Shown: positions 51,648-60,407 of the stretch, piece after piece | How the letters are laid out: each line of letters begins with the position of its first letter | Position numbering within the stretch: the first letter of the stretch is position 1 | Assembly: GCA_004557735.1 (NCBI GenBank) | Contig: SFFV01000003.1 | Coordinates: 1-64,000 of the forward strand | Direction: 5' to 3' | Source: Clostridiales bacterium | GTDB taxonomy: Bacteria; Bacillota; Clostridia; Oscillospirales; Oscillospiraceae | DNA length: 64,000 nt | The notes under the pieces: model-generated | Seen by the model: only the letters and a program-made list of their open reading frames with translations | The model's database searches: none | Told to the model about the DNA's origin: nothing | Translations under genes and position numbers: made by a program

Positions 51648-52418
51648 TTAAATGTCGTCGGCGATGGTCAGGATTTCCGGCTCGCCGTCTGTGATAAGCA
51701 CGGTGTTCTCATAATGGGCGGACAGGCTGCCGTCCACGGTGACGACCGTCCATTTGTTGGACAGCACGCGCACCGCCGGACCGCCGGCGTTGATCATCGG
51801 CTCTATCGCCAACGTCATGCCGGGCAGAAGCCGGGGATTGGCTCTGTGATCGCCCCGCGGGGGAACATAGTTCGGAACTTCCGGATCCTCGTGCATTTTG
51901 GCGCCGATGCCGTGGCCGACATAGTCGCGCACAACGCCGCAGCCGCGGCTTTCCGCGTACTGCTGCACCGCGGCGGAAATGTCGTACAGACGTCCGCCCG
52001 CACGGGCGTGCCTGAGTCCCTCAAAAAAGCTCTGCCGCGTGATGCGGATGAGCTCCTGAGCTTCCGGCGATACCTCCCCGACCGGGAAGGTGCCGGCGCA
52101 GTCTCCCACATAGCCCTTGTAGGTAGCCCCCACGTCGATGGAAACGATGTCTCCGTTGCGGATGAGGCGCTTTCCGGGAATGCCGTGGATGACCTCGTCG
52201 TTCACGGAAATGCACGCGCTCTTCGGGAAGCCGCCGTAGCCGAGAAATGTCGGTGTGGCTCCACAGGACAGGATGAACTTATGGATCTCTTTGTTGATCT
52301 CTTCGGTCGTTACGCCGTCGCGCAGCATCCGGCGCCCGACGCTTCGGGCAGCCGCTGCGATCTTTCCGGCTTCGCGCATCCGCTCGATCTCTCGCTGTGA
52401 TTTGATCGTGATCATCAT
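51648..52418 (-). CDS. map: Type I methionine aminopeptidase
   Basis: A 256-residue enzyme that removes initiator Met. The metal ligands are visible: Asp (SIDVGATYKGYVGDCAGTF with two Asp), His (YVGHGIGAKMHEDP) and two Glu (AIEPMINAGG and the last YENTVLITDG segment). The start overlaps the adk stop codon (ATGA). Confidence 0.97.
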   Translation of the reverse strand: MMITIKSQREIERMREAGKIAAAARSVGRRMLRDGVTTEEINKEIHKFILSCGATPTFLGYGGFPKSACISVNDEVIHGIPGKRLIRNGDIVSIDVGATYKGYVGDCAGTFPVGEVSPEAQELIRITRQSFFEGLRHARAGGRLYDISAAVQQYAESRGCGVVRDYVGHGIGAKMHEDPEVPNYVPPRGDHRANPRLLPGMTLAIEPMINAGGPAVRVLSNKWTVVTVDGSLSAHYENTVLITDGEPEILTIADDI

Positions 52419-53053
52419 TCACCGATCCCCAGGGAGCGGAAAATCTCGCGGCTGACATCTTCGATGCTGCCGGCGTTTTCCACACTGCGGAGCAGCCCCA
52501 GCTTTTCGTAAAAGCCCTTGAGCGGCTCGGTCTGCTCATGGTAGATATGCAGGCGGTCGCGCACGGTCTCGGGCGCGTCGTCCGGCCGGACGATGAGCGC
52601 CGTGCCGCAGGCGTCGCAGACGCCGTCCTGCTTCGGCGGATTCATGCGGACATGATAACTCGCGCCGCAGCGGGGGCAGACGCGCCGCCCCGCCATGCGT
52701 TCTACGATGTCCTCGTCGGAAACCTCAAGGGAAAGCACGCCGTCGAGCACAATGCCGTGGGCAATAAGCGCTTCCGCCTGGGGGATCGTCCGGGGCATGC
52801 CGTCGAGGATGAATCCGTTGGCGCAGTCGGGCTGCGAGAGCCGTTCCTGCACGATGTCAATGATCACGTTGTCCGGCACAAGCTGGCCTTTGTCGATGTA
52901 CGACTTGGCCGCGAGTCCCACGCTCGTGCCATCGTGGATGGCAGAGCGCAGGATGTTGCCGGTCGAAATGGTGGGGACACCCAATTTACGGGATAGGATG
53001 TCCGACTGGGTGCCCTTTCCAGCGCCGGGAGCGCCCAGCAGAGTCAGCTTCAT
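52415..53053 (-). CDS. adk: Adenylate kinase
   Basis: A 212-residue kinase interconverting AMP+ATP and 2 ADP. The P-loop is LLGAPGAGKGTQ. The LID carries a four-Cys zinc site (CPRC and CDAC), the Gram-positive form. The NMP-binding and DGMPRT motifs are present. It follows secY by 12 bases. Confidence 0.97.
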   Translation of the reverse strand: MKLTLLGAPGAGKGTQSDILSRKLGVPTISTGNILRSAIHDGTSVGLAAKSYIDKGQLVPDNVIIDIVQERLSQPDCANGFILDGMPRTIPQAEALIAHGIVLDGVLSLEVSDEDIVERMAGRRVCPRCGASYHVRMNPPKQDGVCDACGTALIVRPDDAPETVRDRLHIYHEQTEPLKGFYEKLGLLRSVENAGSIEDVSREIFRSLGIGE

Positions 53054-53065
53054 GACGGGATCTCC

Positions 53066-54352
53066 TTATTCAAGGAAGCCCTTGTAGTGGCGCATGAGCA
53101 TCTGGCTCTCCAGAGCCTGCACCGTTTCGATGGCAACGCCGACCACGATGATGATCGAGGTGCCGCCGAGGGAGATGCCCGTATTGGCAGCGGCTTCGGA
53201 GCAGGCGCTGATGACGATGGGCACGCAGGCAATGATGCCGAGATAAATGGCGCCGAACAGGGTGACCTTGTTCAGGACCTTCTGAATGAACTCGCTGGTC
53301 GGCTTGCCGGGACGGTAGCCGGGGATGAATCCGCCGTTCTTCTTCAGATTGTTCGCAACTTCCACGGGGTTGAACTGGATCGTCGCGTAGAAGTAGGCGA
53401 AGAAGAGGATCAGCAGGAAGTACACGATCGCGTAGGGGATCGTGTTGCTGTCAAACGTGCGCATGAACCAGCTGTCCTGACTGCCGCCGCAGAGCAGAAT
53501 GATCGTGGGGGGCAGGGACGCGATGGACTGCGCAAAGATGATGGGCAGAACGCCGGACATGTTGACCTTCATCGGCAGGTACGTGGCCTGGCCGCCGTAC
53601 ATCTTCCGGCCGACGACGCGCTTGGCGTACTGGACCGGGATGCGGCGCTCGGCGTCGTTAACGATGACGATCAGCACGATCATGGCGAGAGCGCCGATCA
53701 GCATGAGGACCGTGGCGACCCAGGAGAGGTCGTGGTTGATCGCCTTGCTGACAAGGCTGCCGAGGCTCTGCGGGAAGCGGCTGACGATGCTCGCGAACAG
53801 GATGATGGAGATGCCGTTTCCGATGCCGAATTCGGTGATCTGCTCACCCAGCCACATGACGAGCGCAGAGCCGGCCGTAAACGTCATCACGATGACGATG
53901 GCCGCCCAGACGGCGGGAGCGTCGGACACGATGATGCCGTTGCGGCTCATGAGCACATAGAAGCCGTAGCCCTGAAGGAGGCCGATGCCCACCGTGGAGT
54001 AGCGGGTGATGGCAGCGATCTTCTTCTTGCCCTCTTCGCCGCCCTCTTTGCTCAGCCGCTCGAGCGCCGGAATGGCGATGCACAGGAGCTGGATGATGAT
54101 GGAGGCGTTGATGTAGGGCTGGATGCTCAGGGCGAAGATGGTGGCCATGGAGAACGCGCCGCCGGACATCGTGTTGTAAAGCCCGAGGACGGTGTTCTTC
54201 AGCTGGGCAAAGTAGGTGGCAAGAATGTTGGTGTCCACATAAGGCACGGGCACGGCGTTGCCGAGCCGGTAAAGAAGAACGATGAACAGCGTGAAGAGGA
54301 TCTTCCGGCGCAGCTCAGGGATCTTCCATGCGTTACGGAAAGTCTGGAGCAC
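53066..54352 (-). CDS. secY: Preprotein translocase subunit SecY
   Basis: A 428-residue channel protein with ten membrane helices. SecY signatures such as the helix 2 plug region (SMATIFALSIQPYINASIIIQ, in two parts) and the C-terminal loops are present. It starts with GTG one base after the rplO stop. A longer form from 54418 would overlap rplO and is not family-like. Confidence 0.96.
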   Translation of the reverse strand: MLQTFRNAWKIPELRRKILFTLFIVLLYRLGNAVPVPYVDTNILATYFAQLKNTVLGLYNTMSGGAFSMATIFALSIQPYINASIIIQLLCIAIPALERLSKEGGEEGKKKIAAITRYSTVGIGLLQGYGFYVLMSRNGIIVSDAPAVWAAIVIVMTFTAGSALVMWLGEQITEFGIGNGISIILFASIVSRFPQSLGSLVSKAINHDLSWVATVLMLIGALAMIVLIVIVNDAERRIPVQYAKRVVGRKMYGGQATYLPMKVNMSGVLPIIFAQSIASLPPTIILLCGGSQDSWFMRTFDSNTIPYAIVYFLLILFFAYFYATIQFNPVEVANNLKKNGGFIPGYRPGKPTSEFIQKVLNKVTLFGAIYLGIIACVPIVISACSEAAANTGISLGGTSIIIVVGVAIETVQALESQMLMRHYKGFLE

Positions 54353-54353
54353 C

Positions 54354-54794
54354 TTACACCACCTCGGCCTTTCCTCCGGCGGCTTCGATCTTCTCCTTGG
54401 CACTGGCCGAGAAGGCACTGGCCTTGACGGTGAGCTTCCTGGTGAGCTCGCCGTTGCCGAGGATCTTCACGCCGTAGACACACTTGGACAGGATGCCCTC
54501 GGCCAGAAGGACGTTCGCATCAACAATGGCGCCGTCCTCAAAGTGGTTGAGAGCAGAGACGTTGACAGACTCGAGGGGCTTGGCAAAAATGTTGTTGAAG
54601 CCGCGCTTCGGGATGCGGCGCGCCAGAGGCATCTGGCCGCCTTCAAATCCGATGCGGACACCGCCGCCGGAGCGCGCTTTCTGGCCCTTGTGGCCCCGGC
54701 CGCCGGTCTTGCCGTTGCCGGTGCCGATGCCTCTTCCCTTACGCTTGGCAACGTGCGTGCTGCCGGCGGCGGGAGAAAGTTCGTTCATAAACAT
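54354..54794 (-). CDS. rplO: 50S ribosomal protein L15
   Basis: A 146-residue protein with the glycine-rich N-terminal extension (KGRGIGTGNGKTGGRGHKG) that runs into 23S rRNA and the FEGGQMPL motif. Directly coupled to secY. Confidence 0.97.
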   Translation of the reverse strand: MFMNELSPAAGSTHVAKRKGRGIGTGNGKTGGRGHKGQKARSGGGVRIGFEGGQMPLARRIPKRGFNNIFAKPLESVNVSALNHFEDGAIVDANVLLAEGILSKCVYGVKILGNGELTRKLTVKASAFSASAKEKIEAAGGKAEVV

Positions 54795-54807
54795 ACGTTG
54801 GGCCTCC

Positions 54808-54987
54808 TTATTCTTCCGTGACCTTCAGCAGATAGCCGATCTGGGCGATCTTACCGCGGGTCTGGGGGTTGTCAGGCTGGGTCGTCTCGTTGCCGATCTT
54901 GTAAAGACCCAGGGAGTTGGCAGTGGCAATGTGCTTGTCCAGTCTGCCGTTCAGGCTCTTGACGAGCTTGATCTTCAGAGTTGCCAT
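54808..54987 (-). CDS. rpmD: 50S ribosomal protein L30
   Basis: A 59-residue protein beginning MATLKIKLVKSLNGRLDKH and ending IGYLLKVTEE. It lies between rpsE and rplO with a GGAGGAT site. Length is normal for the bacterial short form. Confidence 0.96.
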   Translation of the reverse strand: MATLKIKLVKSLNGRLDKHIATANSLGLYKIGNETTQPDNPQTRGKIAQIGYLLKVTEE

Positions 54988-55000
54988 ACCGTTATCCTCC

Positions 55001-55528
55001 TTACGCCTTCAGCTCGTCGGCCGACTTGCCACGGTACACGGCGACCTGCTCGGCGTTGCGCAGAGACAGAAGTCCTTCCATGGTAGCGGAGACGACGTTG
55101 TTGGGGTTGTTGGAGCGCAGGCTCTTGGCGCGGATATCCTTGATGCCGGCGGCTTCCATCACGGCACGCACAGCGCCGCCGGCGATGATGCCGGTACCGG
55201 GGGCGGCGGGCTTGAGCAGCACGCGGCCGGCGCCGAAGGCGCCGAGGACTTCGTGCGGGATCGTGGTGCCCGTCAGCGTGACGGTGTGCATGTTCTTCTT
55301 CGCATCTTCAATTCCCTTGCGGATCGCTTCGCTGACTTCGCCGGCCTTGCCCATGCCGAAGCCGACCTTGCCCTTGCCGTCGCCGACGACCATGAGCGCG
55401 GAGAACTTCATAACACGGCCGCCCTTGACGGTCTTGCTGACGCGATTGAGGGAAACGAGCTTCTCGATATACTCGGAGCTTTCCTCGCGGCCGCGGCGAT
55501 TGTCGCGGCGATCGTTACCATATGCCAT
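55001..55528 (-). CDS. rpsE: 30S ribosomal protein S5
   Basis: A 175-residue protein with the double-stranded RNA-binding N-terminal domain (EKLVSLNRVSKTVKGGR, GDGKGKVGFG) and C-terminal S5 domain. A short Arg-rich leader (DRRDNRRGREE) precedes the domain. Confidence 0.97.
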   Translation of the reverse strand: MAYGNDRRDNRRGREESSEYIEKLVSLNRVSKTVKGGRVMKFSALMVVGDGKGKVGFGMGKAGEVSEAIRKGIEDAKKNMHTVTLTGTTIPHEVLGAFGAGRVLLKPAAPGTGIIAGGAVRAVMEAAGIKDIRAKSLRSNNPNNVVSATMEGLLSLRNAEQVAVYRGKSADELKA

Positions 55529-55548
55529 AATTCGTTTCCTCCTCCCGC

Positions 55549-55908
55549 TTAGAATTTCAGGCCGCCCTCGCGGGCAGCTTCGGCCAGAGCCTTGACGCGT
55601 CCGTGATAGATATATCCGCCGCGGTCAAAGACCACTTCTTCAATACCCTTCGCCAGAGCGCGCTCGGCGATCCTGGAGCCGATCTTCTTGGCGGCTTCCA
55701 CGTTGCCGCCGTTGCCTTCAAAGTCCTTCTCGACGGAAGAGGCAGACACCAGAGTGTTGCCGTTTACGTCGTCGATGACCTGAGCATAAATGTTGCTTTC
55801 GCTCCGGAACACGCACAGGCGCGGACGCTCCGGCGTGCCGGAGATCTTGCCGCGGACTCTCGCGTGGCGCTGCTTGCGCTGAGCGGCAGTATTCGGTCTG
55901 TTAACCAT
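55549..55908 (-). CDS. rplR: 50S ribosomal protein L18
   Basis: A 119-residue 5S rRNA binder. RHARVRGKISGTPERPRLCV near the N-terminus and FDRGGYIYHGRVKALAEAAR near the C-terminus are diagnostic. Confidence 0.97.
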   Translation of the reverse strand: MVNRPNTAAQRKQRHARVRGKISGTPERPRLCVFRSESNIYAQVIDDVNGNTLVSASSVEKDFEGNGGNVEAAKKIGSRIAERALAKGIEEVVFDRGGYIYHGRVKALAEAAREGGLKF

Positions 55909-55924
55909 TCAGGCGCACCTCCCC

Positions 55925-56467
55925 TTATTTCGCACCGGTCTTGCCTTCTTTGATACGGACAACCTCGCCCTGATAGCGAATGCCCTTGCCCTTGTAGGGT
56001 TCCGGCGGACGCTTCATGCGGGTATCCGCAGCAAACTGGCCGACCTTCTGCTTGTCCATGCCCTTGATGACGATGTGGTTGGCATCGGGAACTTCAATTT
56101 CGATCCCGTCGATCTCGGGAACGATGACCTGATGGCTGTAGCCAAGGTTCATCACGAGATTCTTGCCGTCCTTCTGCGCACGGTAGCCGACGCCCTGGAT
56201 CTCCAGCGTTTTGGAGAAGCCGGTGGTAACGCCGACGACCATGTCGTTGACCAGCGTGCGGGTCAGACCATGGAGCGCGCAGTTCTGCTTTTCGTCGTTG
56301 GGACGCTTGACGTGGAGGACGCCGTTGTCGATCTCAATGAGCATCTGCGGGGCGATCCTGCGCTCCAGCGTGCCCTTGGGACCCTTAACGGTGATGTGGT
56401 TGCCCTCGCCCACGGTGATCTCAACACCGGCGGGGATGGTAATGGGAGCTCTACCGATTCTAGACAT
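55925..56467 (-). CDS. rplF: 50S ribosomal protein L6
   Basis: A 180-residue protein with two related domains. It starts SRIGRAPITIPAGVEI and has RPPEPYKGKGIRY near the end, which is the family signature. Confidence 0.97.
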   Translation of the reverse strand: MSRIGRAPITIPAGVEITVGEGNHITVKGPKGTLERRIAPQMLIEIDNGVLHVKRPNDEKQNCALHGLTRTLVNDMVVGVTTGFSKTLEIQGVGYRAQKDGKNLVMNLGYSHQVIVPEIDGIEIEVPDANHIVIKGMDKQKVGQFAADTRMKRPPEPYKGKGIRYQGEVVRIKEGKTGAK

Positions 56468-56482
56468 GTTCTCTCTCCTCCC

Positions 56483-56881
56483 TTACCATACGAACGCGAG
56501 GACTTCGCCGCCGACATGCTCGGCACGGGCCTGCTTGTCGGTCATGACGCCCTTGGAAGTGGAAATGATGGCGATGCCCAGTCCCTTCAGGACGCGGGGC
56601 AGCTCTTCGGCGCCGGCGTACACACGCAGGCCGGGCTTGGAGACTCTCTTAAGGCCCTGGATGGCCTTCTCCTTGCCGGGGAGATACTTCAGCGTGATGC
56701 GGATGATGCCCTGGGTCCCGTCGTCAACGAGCTGATAGGACTTGATGTAGCCCTCGTTCAGCAAAATTTCGACGATCGCCTTCTTCATCCTGGAGGCGGG
56801 GACATCGACGGTTTCATGCTTGGCGGTGCCGGCATTGCGGATGCGTGTAAGCATGTCGGCAATGGGATCGGTGATCTGCAT
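56483..56881 (-). CDS. rpsH: 30S ribosomal protein S8
   Basis: A 132-residue core 16S rRNA binder, starting with QITDPIADMLTRIRNA and ending STSKGVMTDKQARAEHVGGE plus FVW. It follows a 224-base gap after rpsN that contains a promoter and hairpins. S8 is a known autoregulator in other bacteria. Confidence 0.97.
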   Translation of the reverse strand: MQITDPIADMLTRIRNAGTAKHETVDVPASRMKKAIVEILLNEGYIKSYQLVDDGTQGIIRITLKYLPGKEKAIQGLKRVSKPGLRVYAGAEELPRVLKGLGIAIISTSKGVMTDKQARAEHVGGEVLAFVW

Positions 56882-57010
56882 TTGGGTATATCCTCCTTAT
56901 TAGAGTTACCGGCGTTGACCGGTTCAGGCAGCGAGGTTCCGCGTCAATACATGATTGACCGCGGCCTTTCGCTATCCTTTACGAGATTTGTTGGCCGCGC
57001 CAACCGATTT

Positions 57011-57039
57011 ATTATACCAAAGAGCGGCTGACACGGCAA
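57011..57039 (-). promoter_or_regulatory. Internal promoter upstream of rpsH
   Basis: Read on the minus strand, TTGCCG (57039-57034) and TATAAT (57016-57011) are 17 bp apart. A short GTTGGC/GCCAAC hairpin follows the expected start point at about 56992-57006. This promoter would serve rpsH and all genes after it. Confidence 0.72.
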
Positions 57040-57040
57040 G

Positions 57041-57093
57041 TCCGCCAAGCCCCAAAATTCAAGTTTTTATTGAATTCCGGGGGGCTTGACGGA
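57041..57093 (-). other. Large hairpin between rpsN and rpsH
   Basis: Three stacked stems pair 57041-57044 with 57090-57093, 57047-57053 with 57081-57087 and 57056-57062 with 57070-57076. No T-run follows in the direction of transcription, so it is not a canonical terminator; RNA processing, attenuation or S8 binding are possible. Confidence 0.65.
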
Positions 57094-57105
57094 GCTTTTC
57101 CGCAA

Positions 57106-57291
57106 TTACCAGCTGGCCTTCTTCACGCCCGGGATCTGGCCCTTGTAGGCCAGCTCGCGGAAGCAGATACGGCAGATGCCGTAGTCGCGCAGATAGGCGT
57201 GGGGACGGCCGCAGATCTTGCAGCGGTTGTAGCGACGGGTGGAGAACTTGGCAGGCGCGGCCTGCTTGAGCTTCATGGAAAGTTTCGCCAT
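57106..57291 (-). CDS. rpsN: 30S ribosomal protein S14 (type Z)
   Basis: A 61-residue zinc form with CKIC and CRIC pairs. The short zinc-binding S14 is typical of Firmicutes. It lies 14 bases after rplE. Confidence 0.96.
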   Translation of the reverse strand: MAKLSMKLKQAAPAKFSTRRYNRCKICGRPHAYLRDYGICRICFRELAYKGQIPGVKKASW

Positions 57292-57305
57292 TTTTCTTCT
57301 CCTCC

Positions 57306-57857
57306 TTAGTCGTTCGTGAACGGAGCGCCCATGAGCTTGAGCAGTTCGCGGGCCTCTTCGTCGGTGTTGGCGGTGGTGCAGATGGCAATGTTCATGCCGC
57401 GCAGCTTCTCGATCTTGTCGTACTCGATCTCGGGGAAGATGATCTGCTCGCGGATGCCGAGGGAGTAGTTGCCGCGGCCGTCGAACGCATCGGCGGAGAT
57501 GCCGCGGAAGTCACGGACACGGGGCAGAGCCACGTTGAACAGGCGGTCCATAAACTCCCACATGCGGTCCTGACGCAGCGTGACCTTGACGCCGACCTTC
57601 ATGCCCTCGCGGAGCTTGAAGTTCGCAACGCTCTTGCGGGCGACGGTGGCAACGGCATGCTGGCCGGTGATGGCGCTGATGTCCTTGATGACGGATTCCA
57701 GCATCTTGGCGTTGTCCTTGCAGTCGCCGCAGCCGACGGACACGACGATCTTGTCGATGCGGGGGATCTGCATGACGCTCTTGTACTGGAACTTCTGCAT
57801 CAGAGCGGGAGCGACTTCCTCATTATACTTTTTCTTCAGTCTTGCAACGTAAGCCAT
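57306..57857 (-). CDS. rplE: 50S ribosomal protein L5
   Basis: A 183-residue 5S rRNA and P-site tRNA contact protein. The MQIPRIDKIVVSVGCGD and RVRDFRGISADAFDGRGNYSLG segments (read in two parts) are diagnostic. Confidence 0.97.
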   Translation of the reverse strand: MAYVARLKKKYNEEVAPALMQKFQYKSVMQIPRIDKIVVSVGCGDCKDNAKMLESVIKDISAITGQHAVATVARKSVANFKLREGMKVGVKVTLRQDRMWEFMDRLFNVALPRVRDFRGISADAFDGRGNYSLGIREQIIFPEIEYDKIEKLRGMNIAICTTANTDEEARELLKLMGAPFTND

Positions 57858-57879
57858 AATATTCTGTCACTCTCCTCTC

Positions 57880-58185
57880 TCAGATGGCGGCGCCGCACTT
57901 CTTGCAGGCGCGCACCTTTTTGCCGTCGGCGACGGTGTGGCCCACGCGGGTGGGCTTGCCGCACTTCGGGCAGACCAGCATGACCTTGCTGGCGTAGATG
58001 GGGGTCTCGCGGCGGATGATGCCGCCCTCTTCGCCCTGCTTGCGGGGCTTCTGATGACGGGAGGCGACGAGCACGCCCTCAACAATGACCTTGCCGTTCT
58101 TCGGGTCGGCGGAGAGGACTTTGCCCTCCTTGCCCTTGTCGCGGCCGGACAGAACGACGACTTTATCGTCTTTACGAATCTTCAT
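57880..58185 (-). CDS. rplX: 50S ribosomal protein L24
   Basis: A 101-residue KOW-domain protein (MKIRKDDKVVVLSGRDKGKE). It has CPKCGKPTRVGH and a second CKKCG pair near the C-terminus, giving a possible zinc site. The start at 58185 has GGAGG eight bases upstream; an ATG two codons earlier lies only two bases from that site. Confidence 0.95.
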   Translation of the reverse strand: MKIRKDDKVVVLSGRDKGKEGKVLSADPKNGKVIVEGVLVASRHQKPRKQGEEGGIIRRETPIYASKVMLVCPKCGKPTRVGHTVADGKKVRACKKCGAAI

Positions 58186-58198
58186 TCCCATGCCCTCC

Positions 58199-58573
58199 TC
58201 AAATGACTTCGGGAGCCAGAGACAGGATCTTCATGTACTCCCTGTCGCGAAGCTCGCGGGCCACGGGCCCAAAGATACGGGTGCCCTTCGGGTTGTGGTC
58301 ATCTGCGCCGTTGATGAGAACGGCAGCGTTCTCGTCGAAGCGGACGTAGGTGCCGTCCGCGCGGCGGACGCCCTTGGTGGTGCGGACGATAACGGCCTTG
58401 ACCACATCGCCCTTCTTGACGCTGCCACCCGGGGTGGCCTTGCGGACGCTGGCGACGACGACGTCGCCCACGTTGCCGTACTTGCGCTTGGAGCCGCCAA
58501 GAACGCGGATGGTCTTGAGCTCCTTGGCGCCGGTGTTGTCGGCAACCTTCAGATAAGATTCAGCCTGGATCAT
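58199..58573 (-). CDS. rplN: 50S ribosomal protein L14
   Basis: A 124-residue protein starting MIQAESYLKVADNTGAKEL. It binds 23S rRNA at the subunit interface. All core motifs (RADGTYVRFDENAAVLI, GTRIFGPVARELR) are present. Confidence 0.97.
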   Translation of the reverse strand: MIQAESYLKVADNTGAKELKTIRVLGGSKRKYGNVGDVVVASVRKATPGGSVKKGDVVKAVIVRTTKGVRRADGTYVRFDENAAVLINGADDHNPKGTRIFGPVARELRDREYMKILSLAPEVI

Positions 58574-58588
58574 TTCTTCGGCGCCTCC

Positions 58589-58852
58589 TTACTTCGCTTT
58601 TTCGATGATCTCGACCACGCGCCAGCGCTTGTCCTTGCTGAGAGGGCGGGTCTCCATCACGCGGACTCTGTCGCCGACACCGCACTCGTTGTTCTCGTCG
58701 TGCGCTTTCAGACGGTAGGTCCGGCCAATGATCTTCTTGTACGTGGGGTGAGCCACGCGGTCTTCCACGGTGACAACGACGGTCTTATCCATCTTGTCGG
58801 AGACGACCTTGCCGACGCGCATCTTGCGGGAAGAAGTTCTGTTTTCAGTCAT
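58589..58852 (-). CDS. rpsQ: 30S ribosomal protein S17
   Basis: An 87-residue OB-fold protein with GKVVSDKMDKTVVVTVED and the GDRVRVMETRPLSKDKRWR motif. Confidence 0.97.
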   Translation of the reverse strand: MTENRTSSRKMRVGKVVSDKMDKTVVVTVEDRVAHPTYKKIIGRTYRLKAHDENNECGVGDRVRVMETRPLSKDKRWRVVEIIEKAK

Positions 58853-58867
58853 TTTCGGTTACCTCCT

Positions 58868-59062
58868 TCACTGCTCGAGCTGCTTCTGACGAAGCACGGT
58901 TTTTACTCTCGCGATATCGCGGCGGACGTTGGAAATCTTGATGGGGTTGTCGAGATGGTTGGTGGCGTGCTGCATGCGGAGCATGAACAGGTCCTTCTTC
59001 AGGTCAGCGAGCTTCTTGTCGAGCTCTTCGACGGACAGGTTGCGAATCTCATTAGCCTTCAT
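58868..59062 (-). CDS. rpmC: 50S ribosomal protein L29
   Basis: A 64-residue helical hairpin protein near the exit tunnel (MKANEIRNLSVEELDKKLAD, then the KNPxRIKxxRRxIAR-type motif as IKISNVRRDIARVKTVLRQ). Its ATG overlaps the rplP stop by one base (TGATG). Confidence 0.96.
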   Translation of the reverse strand: MKANEIRNLSVEELDKKLADLKKDLFMLRMQHATNHLDNPIKISNVRRDIARVKTVLRQKQLEQ

Positions 59063-59499
59063 CAGTTTTCACCACCATTCTCGGTCTCGGCGGCCTCACG
59101 CGCGACGATCTTCGTCTTGCAGGGCAGCTTGTGGCTGGCCAGGCGCATGGCCTCGCGGGCGGCATCCTCGGGAACGCCGGCGATCTCGAAGAGAACGCGG
59201 CCCGGCTTCACGACGGCAACCCAATACTCGGGAGAGCCTTTGCCGGAGCCCATACGGGTCTCGGCGGGCTTCTGGGTCACGGGCTTATCGGGGAAGATCT
59301 TGATCCAAACCTGGCCGCCGCGCTTGGTGTAGCGGGTCATGGCGACACGGGCGGCCTCGATCTGGTTGGCCGTGATCCAGCAGGGCTCGGTAGCCATCAG
59401 GCCCCATTCGCCGTAATTGACGACGTTGCCGCGGGTGGCTTTGCCCTTCATACGGCCGCGCTGCTGGCGGCGGTATTTGACTCTCTTAGGCATTAACAT
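59062..59499 (-). CDS. rplP: 50S ribosomal protein L16
   Basis: A 145-residue protein at the tRNA-binding face. It begins MLMPKRVKYRRQQRGRMKG. The start at 59499 follows AGGAGG by nine bases and overlaps the rpsC stop by one base. Confidence 0.97.
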   Translation of the reverse strand: MLMPKRVKYRRQQRGRMKGKATRGNVVNYGEWGLMATEPCWITANQIEAARVAMTRYTKRGGQVWIKIFPDKPVTQKPAETRMGSGKGSPEYWVAVVKPGRVLFEIAGVPEDAAREAMRLASHKLPCKTKIVAREAAETENGGEN

Positions 59500-60404
59500 C
59501 AGGAATTACCTCCTTCTTTGGGGGCGGCGGGACGGCTGTAGCCCTGGTTGGCAGGACGCTGACCGTTCGGGCGGTTGTAGCCCTGGCCGGCCGGACGCTG
59601 GCCGTAGCCCTGGCCGGGCGCGCGGCTGTCGCGGTTGTAGCCCTGACCCTGGCCGCGGTTGTCGCGGTTGTAGCCGCCGCGGCGATCGTCCCGGCGGCCG
59701 CCGCGGCGGTCGTCACGACGGCGCTCGTTGAGGGGCTTGCTGGTGTCCATCACGCGCGGCGTGGTGCGCAGCGTGGTGGTGAGGATCTCGCCCTTGTAGA
59801 TCCAGACCTTCACACCGATGCGGCCGTAGGTGGTCGCAGCCTCGGCAAAGCCGTAGTCGATGTCGGCGCGGAGAGTCTGCAGGGGGATGGTCCCCTCGTG
59901 GTAGGTTTCGCTGCGGGCGATCTCGGCGCCGCCGAGACGGCCGGCGCAGCAGACCTTGATGCCCTTGGCGCCCATGCGCATCGCGCGGCCGATCGAGTTT
60001 TTCATCGCACGGCGGAAGCCGATGCGCTTCTCGAGCTGCTGGGCGATGTTCTCGGCAACGAGCTGGGCGTTCGTATCGGGGGTGCGCACCTCAACGATGG
60101 AGACGGCGACCTTCTTGCCGATGAGCTTTTCAACATCCTGGCGGAGCTTTTCGATCTCCGTGCCGCCCTTGCCGATGATCACGCCGGGGCGGGAGCAGTG
60201 GATGAAGATGCGGACCTGGGCGCTGTCGCGCTCGATCTCGATGGTGGGCACGCCGGCGGCGTACAGTCTCTTCTTGAGGTACTTGCGGATCTTGTCGTCC
60301 TCAACGATCAGATCGCCGACCTTGTCGGGACGGGCGTACCAACGGGAATCCCAGTCCTTGATGACGCCGACGCGGAGGCCGTGCGGATTAACTTTCTGTC
60401 CCAT
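59499..60404 (-). CDS. rpsC: 30S ribosomal protein S3 with a long Arg/Gly/Tyr-rich tail
   Basis: A 301-residue S3. The normal protein (KH domain with GVIIGKGG, then the C-terminal S3 domain ending near VWIYKGEIL) runs to about residue 220. The remaining 76 residues are disordered-looking: Arg/Asp-rich (RRRDDRRGGRRDD), then repeated GYNR, GQGY and RPxxQGY units. The tail has the composition of RGG/GY RNA-binding segments and is not part of a standard S3. The reading frame, codon style and overlap with rplP show it is genuine. Confidence 0.96.
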   Translation of the reverse strand: MGQKVNPHGLRVGVIKDWDSRWYARPDKVGDLIVEDDKIRKYLKKRLYAAGVPTIEIERDSAQVRIFIHCSRPGVIIGKGGTEIEKLRQDVEKLIGKKVAVSIVEVRTPDTNAQLVAENIAQQLEKRIGFRRAMKNSIGRAMRMGAKGIKVCCAGRLGGAEIARSETYHEGTIPLQTLRADIDYGFAEAATTYGRIGVKVWIYKGEILTTTLRTTPRVMDTSKPLNERRRDDRRGGRRDDRRGGYNRDNRGQGQGYNRDSRAPGQGYGQRPAGQGYNRPNGQRPANQGYSRPAAPKEGGNS

Positions 60405-60407
60405 AAA

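Noticed and set aside
57041..57093. Rho-independent terminator after rpsN
   Set aside because: The hairpin is strong but no T-run follows in the direction of transcription.
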